Shown: positions 6,949 through 13,739, counted from the stretch's first letter. The stretch: DNA of 18,868 nt from an uncultured Collinsella sp. (GCA_902478875.1 CABSMZ010000016.1:1-18868); one strand, 5' to 3'. A program made the numbers and translations. The notes: a model not told the origin generated them from the letters alone.

Positions 6949-7668
6949 CTACAGCTGGCGCAGGCCTTCCTCGAGGCCGGTCTTGCTGTCGGTCTTCTCG
7001 TCGCGCATCTTGATGACGCGGGCGGGGACACCGGCCACGACGGCACCAGCGGGGACGTCCTCGACGCACACGGCGCCGGCGGCAACGACAGCGCCCTTGC
7101 CTACGTGCACGCCTTCCAGGACCACGGCGTTGGCGCCGATCATGACATCGTCCTCGATGATGACGGGCGTGGCGCTTGCGGGTTCAACGACGCCTGCCAA
7201 CACGGTTCCAGCGCCGATGTGGCAGTTCTTGCCCACTGTGGCGCGGCCGCCCAGCACGGCGCCCATGTCGATCATGGAGCCCTCACCGATAACGGAGCCG
7301 ATATTGATGATGGCACCCATCATGATGACGGCGCGGTCGCCGATCTCGACGCGGTCGCGGATGATCGCGCCCGGCTCGATGCGGGCGTTGATGCCCTTGA
7401 GGTCGAGCATGGGCACGGCGGAGTTGCGGCAGTCGTTCTCCACATCGTAGTAATCGATGGAATCGGCATTGGCATCAAGGATGGCTTTGAGCTCGTCCCA
7501 GTCGCCAAAGACAGTCTTGCCACGACGACCGCCGTAGACGTGTGCGTCGCCCCAGGCAACCTTCATGCCCGGCTTTTCGCGCACGTACAGTTTGACGGGC
7601 GTTTTTTTGGGCGCGGTGGCGATGTAGTTGATAATCTCCTGTGCATCCATATCGGCTGCATTGCTCAT
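6949..7668 (-). CDS. dapH: 2,3,4,5-tetrahydropyridine-2,6-dicarboxylate N-acetyltransferase
   Basis: This 239-residue enzyme transfers acetyl from acetyl-CoA to tetrahydrodipicolinate, the first committed step of the acetylase diaminopimelate branch. The first ~85 residues (MDAQEIINYIATAPKKTPVK, then GDWDELKAILDAN) match the DapH N-terminal domain. Residues from about 90 to 215 are a left-handed beta-helix of hexapeptide repeats (ARIEPGAIIRDRVEIGDRAV and onward), a trimeric fold, ending in the usual AGVPARVIKMRDEK. The length matches DapH and is shorter than the succinylase DapD. The ATG has AAAGGAG 9 bases upstream. It is the last gene of the lysA-dapA-dapB-dapH run, 39 bases after dapB, and should share the lysine-riboswitch-controlled transcript. 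Confidence 0.94.
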   Translation of the reverse strand: MSNAADMDAQEIINYIATAPKKTPVKLYVREKPGMKVAWGDAHVYGGRRGKTVFGDWDELKAILDANADSIDYYDVENDCRNSAVPMLDLKGINARIEPGAIIRDRVEIGDRAVIMMGAIINIGSVIGEGSMIDMGAVLGGRATVGKNCHIGAGTVLAGVVEPASATPVIIEDDVMIGANAVVLEGVHVGKGAVVAAGAVCVEDVPAGAVVAGVPARVIKMRDEKTDSKTGLEEGLRQL

Positions 7669-7707
7669 TTGCTGTCTCTCCTTTGGGTGGATCCGGTTGA
7701 TACCTGG

Positions 7708-8448
7708 TTAGGCAAACATGACCTGGTCGAACGTATAGAAGCCGTGCTCGCGGGTGACGAGCTTCTGCGCGGCTGCCAGGGCGCCGTTGACGAAGATCTG
7801 ACGGCTCGTGGCGCGATGCGTGAGCGTGACTTCCTCGTCCTGGCCAAAGAAACTCACTTCGTGCACGCCGGCGACAGTGCCACCGCGCAGCGAGTGCATG
7901 CCGATCTCCTTGGGGTCGCGCGCTCCGCACATGCCCTCGCGGCCATAGACGGGGTGGTAGCCCGCCTCGGGCTCGGCTTCGACGACGGCATCGAGCAGCA
8001 ACTTGGCAGTGCCGCTGGGGGCGTCGACCTTTTGGTTATGGTGCGTCTCGACGATTTCGCAGTCAAAGCCGGGCAGCTCGCGTGTGGCCTGTGCTACCAG
8101 ATGACGCAGGGCTGCGATACCGATGGAGTAATTGCCGGAGTGCATGACGCGGGCGTTCTGACCCAGCTCGCGCAGGCGATCCATCTGCTCTGGTGTGTAG
8201 CCCGTGGTGCCCGAGACCAACGCGGCGCCTGTACGCTCGACATAGGCGACGACGGCATCGAAGGTCACGACGTTCGAGAAGTCGATGATGACGTCGGCTG
8301 CCGGGGCACTCTCGAGCTCGGACAAGTCGAAGCCGATCTGGGCGACGATATCAAAAACGGGCTGACCGGCGGCGTCGACAACGCCCTCGGCGGTGGTGCG
8401 GATGAGCGAGCCCATACGGCCCGTTCCCATAATGACGGTCTTAATCAA
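7708..8448 (-). CDS. dapB: 4-hydroxy-tetrahydrodipicolinate reductase
   Basis: This 246-residue enzyme reduces the DapA product with NAD(P)H to tetrahydrodipicolinate. It shows the nucleotide-binding GTGRMG at the N-terminus, SGTTGYTPEQ, and the DapB signature ETHHNQKVDAPSGTA, which contains the catalytic His and Lys. The start is the unusual TTG at 8448-8446, overlapping the dapA stop codon (8443-8441). It gives the expected MIKTVIMGTGRMG and has AAGGGAG 9 bases upstream inside dapA. The first internal ATG would remove the start of the Rossmann strand. The overlap and the rare start codon imply translational coupling to dapA. Confidence 0.95.
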   Translation of the reverse strand: MIKTVIMGTGRMGSLIRTTAEGVVDAAGQPVFDIVAQIGFDLSELESAPAADVIIDFSNVVTFDAVVAYVERTGAALVSGTTGYTPEQMDRLRELGQNARVMHSGNYSIGIAALRHLVAQATRELPGFDCEIVETHHNQKVDAPSGTAKLLLDAVVEAEPEAGYHPVYGREGMCGARDPKEIGMHSLRGGTVAGVHEVSFFGQDEEVTLTHRATSRQIFVNGALAAAQKLVTREHGFYTFDQVMFA

Positions 8449-9331
8449 GCAGACCAGCTCCCTTCAGAGCATCGGTAAGTGCAGCGCGCGTGTCGTTGGC
8501 CATGGGGCACAGCGGCATGCGGTAGTTTGCCTCGATCATACCCATCTGTGCGAGCGCTTCCTTAACAGGGATGGGGTTGACCTCGCTAAAGAGGGCGTTG
8601 ATGAGCGGCTGACCGGCGATCTGGATATCGCGGGCGCGCTCCACGTCACCGTCCAGATAGGCGCGGCACATGTCGTGCACGAGCTGCGGCTGAACATCGG
8701 CCCACACGCTGATGGTGCCCGAGGCACCCAGGCTCATGAGCGGCACGGTGAGGGCGTCCTCGCCCGAGTACATGCGGAAGTCGTCGGACAGCAGGTGGGC
8801 GATCTTGGCCGCGTAGGCGACGTTGCCCGAGGCTTCCTTAATACCCATGATGTTGGGGTGCGCGGCCAAGCGCTCCACATTGCGCTCGCTGATGCCGCAG
8901 CCGCAGCGGCCGGGGATGTTGTACAGGATGCAGGGGATATCTACGGCATCGGCAACGGTCTTAAAGTGCTGGTAGATGCCCTCTTCGTTGGACTTGTTGT
9001 AGTAGGGGGTAATGAGCAGCAGGCCGTCGGCGCCCAGGCCCTGATAGGTGAGCGACTTGGTGAGCATGGTCTGCGTGGAGTTGGAGCCCGAGCCGGCGAT
9101 GACGGGGACACGGCCTGCAACCTGCTTGACCACCGCGGCGACAACGGAGTTGTCCTCATCGTCAGTCATCGTGGCGCTCTCGCCGGTGGTGCCCAGGGTG
9201 AGGATGGCGTCGGTACCGTTTTGCAGGTGGAAATCGATAAGGCGCTCGAGCGCGTCAAAGTCGACGCTTCCGTCCTTTTTAAACGGCGTGACGAGGGCGA
9301 CGATCGAACCCTCGAGGTTGCGGATATCCAT
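8441..9331 (-). CDS. dapA: 4-hydroxy-tetrahydrodipicolinate synthase, as domain or separate internal start
   Basis: This is the 296-residue DapA part of the fused frame; it condenses pyruvate with aspartate semialdehyde. GSIVALVTPFKKDGSVD is the usual N-terminus, TLGTTGESATMTDDE holds the substrate-binding Thr-Thr pair, the tyrosine region is LLITPYYNKSNEEG, and the Schiff-base lysine lies in IMGIKEASGN. The length equals that of a normal free-standing DapA. The ATG at 9331-9329 is preceded by AAGGAG with 6 bases between, so DapA can plausibly be translated on its own even though the frame is open from lysA. The stop overlaps the TTG start of dapB. This entry records the alternative product of the same DNA as the 8441-10750 frame. 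Confidence 0.85.
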   Translation of the reverse strand: MDIRNLEGSIVALVTPFKKDGSVDFDALERLIDFHLQNGTDAILTLGTTGESATMTDDEDNSVVAAVVKQVAGRVPVIAGSGSNSTQTMLTKSLTYQGLGADGLLLITPYYNKSNEEGIYQHFKTVADAVDIPCILYNIPGRCGCGISERNVERLAAHPNIMGIKEASGNVAYAAKIAHLLSDDFRMYSGEDALTVPLMSLGASGTISVWADVQPQLVHDMCRAYLDGDVERARDIQIAGQPLINALFSEVNPIPVKEALAQMGMIEANYRMPLCPMANDTRAALTDALKGAGLLD

Positions 9332-10750
9332 GTTCTTCTCCTTCGCTTCCGCGATCTGGATGCGTTTGTTCCACTGAGCGGCGACGGCCAGACGCTCGTC
9401 CTGGGCGCGACGGCGGGCACTTTCGGCGCGCGACTTGGCCAGCAGCTCTCGGCCGCTCGGCAGCACGTCGAGCGTGGCAAAGTAATCGCCCGGGCGCTCA
9501 GCACGGCGGATGAGGTCGGCCGAGCCATCGGGGCGCAGCAGCACCTCGGCGGAGCGCAGACGGCCGTTGTAGTTGTAGCCCATGGAGTAGCCATGCGCGC
9601 CGGTATCGTGGATCACGAGCAGGTCGCCCATGTCGATATGCGGCAACTCGCGATCAATGGCGAACTTGTCATTGTTCTCGCATAGGTTGCCCGTGATGTC
9701 GTAGGTGTCCGTAACGGGTGCTGCGGTCTTGTCGGCGCCACCCGGCTGACCCATCACCGTGATGTGGTGGTAAGCGCCATACATGGCAGGGCGGATCAGA
9801 TCGACGGCGCTTGCGTCGACACCGATATAGTCCTTGTAGATCTGCTTCTCGTGGATGGCCTTGGTGACCAGGCAGCCGTAGGGGCCCATCATAAAGCGGC
9901 CCATCTCGGTGCAGATGGCCACATCGCCCATGCCGGCAGGAACCAGGATCTCGTCGTATGCCGCGTGCACCCCCTCGCCGATGGCGTGAATGTCGTTGGC
10001 CTGCTGCTCGGGCAGATAGGGGATGCCGACGCCGCCGGACAGATTGATGAAGGCGACGTGTGCGCCGGTCTCGCGCTCCAGGCGCACGGCAAGCCCAAAG
10101 AGGATGCGCGCAAGCTTGGGGTAGTAGTCGTTGGTGACGGTGTTGCTGGCAAGGAATGCGTGGATACCAAAGTCCTCGGCACCCTTGGCCTTGAGCGTGC
10201 GAAAGGCCTCGAAGAGCTGCTCGGTGGTCATGCCGTACTTGGAGTCGCCCGGGTTGTCCATGATGCCGTTGGAGAGCTGGAACAGGCCACCCGGATTAAA
10301 GCGGCAGCTGACCGTCTTGGGGATGGGCCCCGCAACGTGCTCAAAGAACTCGATGTGGCTGATGTCGTCAAAGTTGACGATGGCACCCAGCTTGTCGGCG
10401 AGCTCAAAGTCCGCCGCCGGCGTGTCGTTGGACGAGAACATGATGTCGTGTCCCGTGATGCCCAGCGAGCGGGCGATCATGAGCTCGGTATAGCTCGAGC
10501 AATCGCAGCCGCAGCCGTATTCGTTGAGAATGGAGATGAGCGCCGGGTTGGGGTTGGCCTTGACGGCAAAGTATTCCTTAAAGCCCGGGTTCCATGCAAA
10601 GGCGTCGCGCACTTCTTGCATGTTGCGGCGGATGCCCGCCTCGTCGTATAGATGAAATGGCGTGGGGAACTGCTCGACGATATGCTCGAGCGTCTCCTTG
10701 TCCACAAACGGCTGCTTAGCCGCATATGCTTCGTTGGGGGTCAATGCCAT
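8441..10750 (-). CDS. lysA: Fused diaminopimelate decarboxylase / dihydrodipicolinate synthase frame
   Basis: One uninterrupted 769-codon frame encodes LysA followed by DapA. Residues 1 to ~430 are a PLP-dependent, alanine-racemase-fold decarboxylase (meso-DAP to L-lysine plus CO2): the cofactor lysine is in YFAVKANPNP, the phosphate-binding glycines in NLSGGVGIPY, the dimer-partner cysteine in LCENNDKFA, and HDTGAHGYSMGYNYNGR follows. TEMGRFMMG stands where most LysA proteins have an EPGR motif. Residues ~431-473 are a charged, Ala/Arg/Glu/Lys-rich linker (SGRELLAKSRAESARRRAQD and onward), probably helical. DapA starts at 474. The ATG at 10750 has GAGG 10 bases upstream and lies behind a lysine riboswitch. 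Seen: no stop between the domains. Uncertain: whether the fusion protein is made, since a strong ribosome-binding site precedes codon 474. Confidence 0.88.
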   Translation of the reverse strand: MALTPNEAYAAKQPFVDKETLEHIVEQFPTPFHLYDEAGIRRNMQEVRDAFAWNPGFKEYFAVKANPNPALISILNEYGCGCDCSSYTELMIARSLGITGHDIMFSSNDTPAADFELADKLGAIVNFDDISHIEFFEHVAGPIPKTVSCRFNPGGLFQLSNGIMDNPGDSKYGMTTEQLFEAFRTLKAKGAEDFGIHAFLASNTVTNDYYPKLARILFGLAVRLERETGAHVAFINLSGGVGIPYLPEQQANDIHAIGEGVHAAYDEILVPAGMGDVAICTEMGRFMMGPYGCLVTKAIHEKQIYKDYIGVDASAVDLIRPAMYGAYHHITVMGQPGGADKTAAPVTDTYDITGNLCENNDKFAIDRELPHIDMGDLLVIHDTGAHGYSMGYNYNGRLRSAEVLLRPDGSADLIRRAERPGDYFATLDVLPSGRELLAKSRAESARRRAQDERLAVAAQWNKRIQIAEAKEKNMDIRNLEGSIVALVTPFKKDGSVDFDALERLIDFHLQNGTDAILTLGTTGESATMTDDEDNSVVAAVVKQVAGRVPVIAGSGSNSTQTMLTKSLTYQGLGADGLLLITPYYNKSNEEGIYQHFKTVADAVDIPCILYNIPGRCGCGISERNVERLAAHPNIMGIKEASGNVAYAAKIAHLLSDDFRMYSGEDALTVPLMSLGASGTISVWADVQPQLVHDMCRAYLDGDVERARDIQIAGQPLINALFSEVNPIPVKEALAQMGMIEANYRMPLCPMANDTRAALTDALKGAGLLD

Positions 10751-10763
10751 GTCCCGTAAACCT

Positions 10764-10828
10764 CGCTATCCAGACGGCGCCATCTGCGCATCGAATCCGC
10801 ATAGCGTGGACCCAATGTCCGGATAGCG
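10764..10828 (-). promoter_or_regulatory. Predicted expression platform of the lysine riboswitch
   Basis: The 3' side of P1 (minus-strand CGCTATCCGGAC, 10828-10817) can instead pair with GTCTGGATAGCG (10775-10764): 12 pairs with one G-U. That second segment touches the lysA Shine-Dalgarno (GAGG, 10764-10761). A shorter competitor, CGCTAT (10806-10801), can also pair with it. No T-run follows, so control of translation is more likely than termination. The direction of switching cannot be settled by eye. Confidence 0.55.
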
Positions 10829-10962
10829 CTCCCGCATTGCTGCAGACAGTCCTGCGGGTGTTTCCCGCAGGCCCACCAGGCTGTTCGTGCCCGAAAAACC
10901 CAGTTCGGCGGGTTTCGCCTCCCCGCGGGGTCAAAGCCTGCCGGCTCGCCCGCGCCTCTATC
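10821..10962 (-). promoter_or_regulatory. Lysine riboswitch (L box)
   Basis: Read on the minus strand, the leader of lysA starts GATAGAGGCGCGG and ends GAGCGCTATC. The P1 arms GATAG and CTATC enclose about 130 bases. Between them come conserved L-box blocks in order: AGAGGCGCG as in E. coli lysC, GGGGAGGCG...CGCCGAAC (compare GGGGAGCGUCGCCGAAG in B. subtilis lysC), GAACAGCC, and a hairpin CCTGCGGG/CCCGCAGG followed by ACTGTC. L boxes bind lysine and repress lysine-synthesis genes, which fits the lysA-dapA-dapB-dapH genes behind it. Confidence 0.88.
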
Positions 10963-10973
10963 AAGTGGTAACG

Positions 10974-11002
10974 ACCCTACCACGTTGCACTTTACCAAAC
11001 AA
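10974..11002 (-). promoter_or_regulatory. Promoter for the lysine operon
   Basis: On the minus strand, TTGTTT (11002-10997) is followed after exactly 17 bases by TAGGGT (10979-10974). Transcription would start near 10968, just before the 5' arm of the riboswitch. Geometry and position support the call; the -10 box is only a moderate match. Confidence 0.55.
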
Positions 11003-11019
11003 GAGTATTCGTATATAAC
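10991..11019 (+). promoter_or_regulatory. Divergent promoter for the M20 deacetylase gene
   Basis: TTTACC (10991-10996), a 17-base spacer and TATAAC (11014-11019) form a plausible sigma-70-type promoter. It physically overlaps the minus-strand promoter: the -35 of the lysine operon lies in its spacer, so the two may exclude each other. The leader from about 11026 to 11112 shows no L box. Confidence 0.5.
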
Positions 11020-11112
11020 GTTTAAAAAATGCAGGGATATGCTGGAAACATGTGTGCCACAATCCTGTATCACAATAAGTTGCAACAGGTGTGCCTCACG
11101 AAGGGATTCTCT

Positions 11113-12300
11113 ATGACCGAGCTCCAAGAACTCCGTCGCTATCGCCGCGATCTTCATCGCATTCCGGAGCTCGATTTCGATCTTCCGCAGACGATCGCCT
11201 ATATCGAGGGCGTGTTGGCGCCGCTCGCTTGTGAGGTGACCCATCCGTGCCCCAGCTGCGTCTGCGCTTTCTTCGACGCTGGCGTTGGTGCCGTGCATGC
11301 CACGGCGATTCGCGCCGACATGGACGCCCTGCCCATCGCGGAGGCAACGGGCGCGGCCTTTGCCTCGACGCATCCCGGCAAGATGCACGCCTGCGGGCAC
11401 GATGGGCACATGGCTATGGCACTTGCTGCGGCAACCTACGTTGACCGTACGATTCGCGAGCAGCCGGGTGCCATCAAGCGCAACGTGCTCTTTGTGTTCC
11501 AGCCTGCCGAGGAGACGACCGGTGGCGCCAAGACGGTTTGTGAGAGTGGGGTGTTTGAGCGCTACGGGGCGGACCGCATCTTCGGGTTCCACGTATGGCC
11601 CGACCTGCCTGCGAACACGTTGGCGAGCTGCTCCGGCCCATTGCTGGCGCGTTCGAGTGAGACACACATTCATATCCATGGCACGAGCATCCATATCGCT
11701 AAGACCTATGGCGTTCCGGTCGAGGAGTCGCACGATGCGGCGCTGGCGGCTGCCAAGTTCTTGGTTTCCGAGCGCGAGCTCATGGACGAGTTGGGTGTCG
11801 ACGAGCCCTGCATTGGTAAGTTCGGCCTGCTGCAGGCCGGCACCGTCTGCAATGCGGTGGCGGGGGAGGCCCATGTTGCCGGCAGCCTACGTGTGTTTAC
11901 GGACGACATGTTCGACCGCGCGCGCGAGGGCGTGCGCCGCGTGCTGGACGATGCCTGCGTCGCAACGGGCTGCACATATGACCTCGATTTTGCCGAGGGC
12001 TATCCGCCGGTCGATAACGACCCCGAGCTGTTCGCCCACATTGCGCCTGTCTTGTCCGAGCTGCAACTCGTGGATGAGCCTTTGCTGATTGCCGAGGACT
12101 TCGCTTTCTATCAGCGCCATCTGCCAGGCGTGTTCTTCCTCCTGGGTACGGGCGTGCCGGAGGGACAAGATAATCCGATCGATTCGGATGGCTGCCCCGC
12201 CTATGCCACGAGCGCCCTTCACACTGATACCATGCTCTTTGACGAGGAAATCCTACTCAAAGGCCTCGATGTCTACAAACGATTGCTTGGCTTGGAGTGA
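11113..12300 (+). CDS. M20-family amidohydrolase, probable N-acetyldiaminopimelate deacetylase
   Basis: This 395-residue M20D-type metallohydrolase has a metal site in HACGHDGHM (H92, C94, H96, D97), a general base in QPAEETTGGAK (E133/E134), RADMDALPI before it, and late ligands in EDFAFYQ and SALHTD. Close relatives include N-acetyldiaminopimelate deacetylase, hippurate hydrolase and indole-acetyl-amino-acid hydrolases. Divergence from lysA-dapA-dapB-dapH, and a DapH that creates an acetylated intermediate, make acetyl-DAP deacetylase the most likely job, removing acetate to give LL-DAP. Sequence alone cannot exclude another acyl-amino-acid substrate. Start: ATG at 11113 behind AAGGG, giving MTELQELRRYRRDLHRIPEL as usual for the family; the frame open from 11029 covers the leader. 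No lysine riboswitch precedes it. Confidence 0.85.
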   Translation: MTELQELRRYRRDLHRIPELDFDLPQTIAYIEGVLAPLACEVTHPCPSCVCAFFDAGVGAVHATAIRADMDALPIAEATGAAFASTHPGKMHACGHDGHMAMALAAATYVDRTIREQPGAIKRNVLFVFQPAEETTGGAKTVCESGVFERYGADRIFGFHVWPDLPANTLASCSGPLLARSSETHIHIHGTSIHIAKTYGVPVEESHDAALAAAKFLVSERELMDELGVDEPCIGKFGLLQAGTVCNAVAGEAHVAGSLRVFTDDMFDRAREGVRRVLDDACVATGCTYDLDFAEGYPPVDNDPELFAHIAPVLSELQLVDEPLLIAEDFAFYQRHLPGVFFLLGTGVPEGQDNPIDSDGCPAYATSALHTDTMLFDEEILLKGLDVYKRLLGLE

Positions 12301-12302
12301 CG

Positions 12303-12626
12303 ATGGAACGACGCCGACAGTCTGCCGTATATAGTCCGGGTGGATGCGGATGCGGTTTGCTGCTGCTTCCGGTCATCGCTGTGAGCATTGGCGTGATGTT
12401 TGTGTTTGCTGGGCTGGCTGCGGCGGCACTCGTACTGTTTATCACCGCCATCGGCGTGACGGTCTGGCTGTGCCGTTCTCGCGAGCGGCGCCGCGCCGAC
12501 GGTAAGACCAATGTCGGCTGGGTCGTCTTCCTGATCATTGCGTACCTATTGAGCATCAGCTACCTGGTGTTCTTTGTCCTAATGATGATCAGTGCCTTTA
12601 CCGGGAAATCCGTCACGGTGGGTTGA
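12303..12626 (+). CDS. Small membrane protein of unknown function
   Basis: This is a 107-residue protein that I do not recognise. A short basic N-terminus (MERRRQSAVYSPGGCGCG) is followed by hydrophobic segments at about 19-37, 38-57 and 72-97, so two to three membrane helices are likely, with an Arg-rich cytosolic loop (SRERRRADGK) between. The ATG at 12303 lies 2 bases after the deacetylase stop, with GGAG 5 bases upstream inside that gene, so it is translationally coupled to it. A GTG at 12297 overlapping the stop is an alternative start. The coupling suggests shared expression rather than a known shared function. Confidence 0.7.
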   Translation: MERRRQSAVYSPGGCGCGLLLLPVIAVSIGVMFVFAGLAAAALVLFITAIGVTVWLCRSRERRRADGKTNVGWVVFLIIAYLLSISYLVFFVLMMISAFTGKSVTVG

Positions 12627-12637
12627 TGCGCTGCCAG

Positions 12638-12673
12638 CAGACGGTCACGCAAAGTGCGTTTGCTCGGCGTCTG
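12638..12673 (+). other. Two-part stem-loop downstream of the small membrane protein gene
   Basis: CAGACG (12638-12643) pairs with CGTCTG (12668-12673), and inside it ACGCA (12647-12651) with TGCGT (12655-12659). There is no T-run. It begins 12 bases after the stop and may help end or stabilise the transcript. Confidence 0.35.
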
Positions 12674-12731
12674 GATAGCTGCATTGGCCGTTTACCGCAA
12701 CCTTAGCCCTCAGCTAATGAATTCAAGTTCA

Positions 12732-12785
12732 ATCCTTTCTACGATGTGCTGTGTGCCGGCACGGTAGCCGGATCGTAGGAAGGAT
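12732..12785 (+). promoter_or_regulatory. Hairpin masking the FxLYD gene's Shine-Dalgarno
   Basis: ATCCTTTCTACGAT (12732-12745) pairs with ATCGTAGGAAGGAT (12772-12785) over 14 positions with one G-U. The right arm contains the AGGAAGG that serves as Shine-Dalgarno for the ATG at 12791. The 26-base apex contains the palindrome GTGCCGGCAC (12753-12762), which could extend the stem. If the transcript includes the left arm, ribosome access would be blocked until the helix opens. Confidence 0.6.
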
Positions 12786-12790
12786 GAATA

Positions 12791-13234
12791 ATGGCAAAAG
12801 AGGGAAAGAAGCCGATCGGCAAGATTGTCCTAGGCGTCATCGTGGTGCTGGTTATCGTCGGTGCCGTGGGTTCTATGGGTGGCAATTCAACCGATTCGTC
12901 TGCGAGCGATTCGGCAAAACCTGTCGAGGCGACACAGCAGGCTGAGGAGCAAAAAGAACCGCAAGAACCGTATACCATTGCTGATGAGGCTGAAGACACC
13001 TCCAATCAGTTTGCCTATAAGATCACGGGCACGCTGACCAATAACACGGACAAGGAAAGGAGCTACATTCAGATTGAGTATGTTCTGTATGATGCCGATG
13101 GCAACCAGGTTGGAACGGCTCTTGCAAACACCAATCATCTGAAGGCGGGCGGCTCCTGGAAGTTCGAGGCGCTGGGTACGGTGTCTCCCGACCAGGTTGC
13201 TAGCTGGGAGCGTTCGGACGTAAGCGGTTTCTAG
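12791..13234 (+). CDS. Membrane-anchored FxLYD-domain protein
   Basis: This 147-residue protein starts with a lysine-rich segment (MAKEGKKPIGK) and one membrane helix (about 12-30). A disordered Ser/Ala/Gln/Glu stretch (31-60) follows, then a compact extracytoplasmic domain (about 62-147). The domain contains KITGTLTNNTDKERSYIQIE and VLYDADGNQVGTAL, the pattern of FxLYD domains, and ends SWKFEALGTVSPDQ, also typical. The anchor lacks a lipobox cysteine. FxLYD domains occur in secreted or membrane proteins of Gram-positive bacteria and have no enzymatic residues; their role is mostly unknown. The HTH gene starts 32 bases after the stop and the kinase follows, so it may be the outward-facing part of that module (inference). 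Confidence 0.75.
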   Translation: MAKEGKKPIGKIVLGVIVVLVIVGAVGSMGGNSTDSSASDSAKPVEATQQAEEQKEPQEPYTIADEAEDTSNQFAYKITGTLTNNTDKERSYIQIEYVLYDADGNQVGTALANTNHLKAGGSWKFEALGTVSPDQVASWERSDVSGF

Positions 13235-13266
13235 CATGTTGCATGCACTGGGGGAGGTGAAGTCGT

Positions 13267-13689
13267 ATGCCCGATAAAAAGCTGACTGAGGAGTTGCTCA
13301 ATGAGCTTCTCGATGCGCCGAACATCGATGGCTATATCAGGGAGCACGACTTTGCCGCCCCGTCGCTTTCGGACTACCTGAAGCAGCTGCTGCAGGAAAA
13401 GGGCTTGGAGCGCTCGCGCGTGGTTCGTATGGCCGATCTCAATGAGACCTTTGGCTATCAGATCTTTACCGGTGCGCGTCACCCGAGTCGCAATAAGGTG
13501 CTGCAGATTGCCTTTGCGATGGCGCTGACGCTCAAGGAGACCAACCGTGCGCTGACGGCTGCCGGGGTAAGCGTCCTTAACTGCAAGGATCGCCGTGATG
13601 CGATTATCATCTTTTGCATCGATCGCGGGTGTAGCCTCCAAAAGGTTAACGAGGAGCTGTATCGCTTTGGTGAGGAGACGGTGAGTTAG
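13267..13689 (+). CDS. Small helix-turn-helix protein paired with a Ser/Thr kinase
   Basis: This 140-residue, mainly helical protein lacks a signal peptide. Residues ~35-100 look like an XRE/Cro-type helix-turn-helix: SDYLKQLLQEKGLERSRVVR, then ADLNETFGYQIFTGARHPSR as the recognition part, and KVLQIAFAMALTLKETNRAL. The tail, DRRDAIIIFCIDRGCSLQKV, is distinctive. From memory, small proteins of this kind are often found beside a eukaryotic-type protein kinase in clostridia and coriobacteria; here the kinase is the next gene. It has a strong Shine-Dalgarno (GGAGGTG, 7 bases before the ATG) and lies 32 bases after the FxLYD gene. DNA binding is predicted and the target is unknown. It might be a kinase substrate or adaptor. 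Confidence 0.75.
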   Translation: MPDKKLTEELLNELLDAPNIDGYIREHDFAAPSLSDYLKQLLQEKGLERSRVVRMADLNETFGYQIFTGARHPSRNKVLQIAFAMALTLKETNRALTAAGVSVLNCKDRRDAIIIFCIDRGCSLQKVNEELYRFGEETVS

Positions 13690-13739
13690 CGGCTGATATC
13701 TGAGCCGGCGGGGCTGCCGAACAACGATGCAAGCGAACG

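Noticed and set aside
6949..7668. DapD (succinyltransferase) instead of DapH
   Set aside because: The length (239) and the N-terminal domain are those of the acetyltransferase; DapD proteins have a different N-terminal domain.
7105..8478. 457-codon plus-strand frame opposite dapH and dapB
   Set aside because: Its protein is a run of Asp/Gly/Val/His-rich low-order sequence typical of the complement of GC-rich genes; the opposite strand encodes clear DapB and DapH.
8393..9685. 430-codon plus-strand frame opposite dapA and the end of lysA
   Set aside because: No recognisable domain or ribosome-binding site; it mirrors the codon bias of the real gene.
10741..11874. 377-codon minus-strand frame across the lysine leader and the deacetylase gene
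   Set aside because: It overlaps the riboswitch and promoter region and is antisense to a clear M20 hydrolase.
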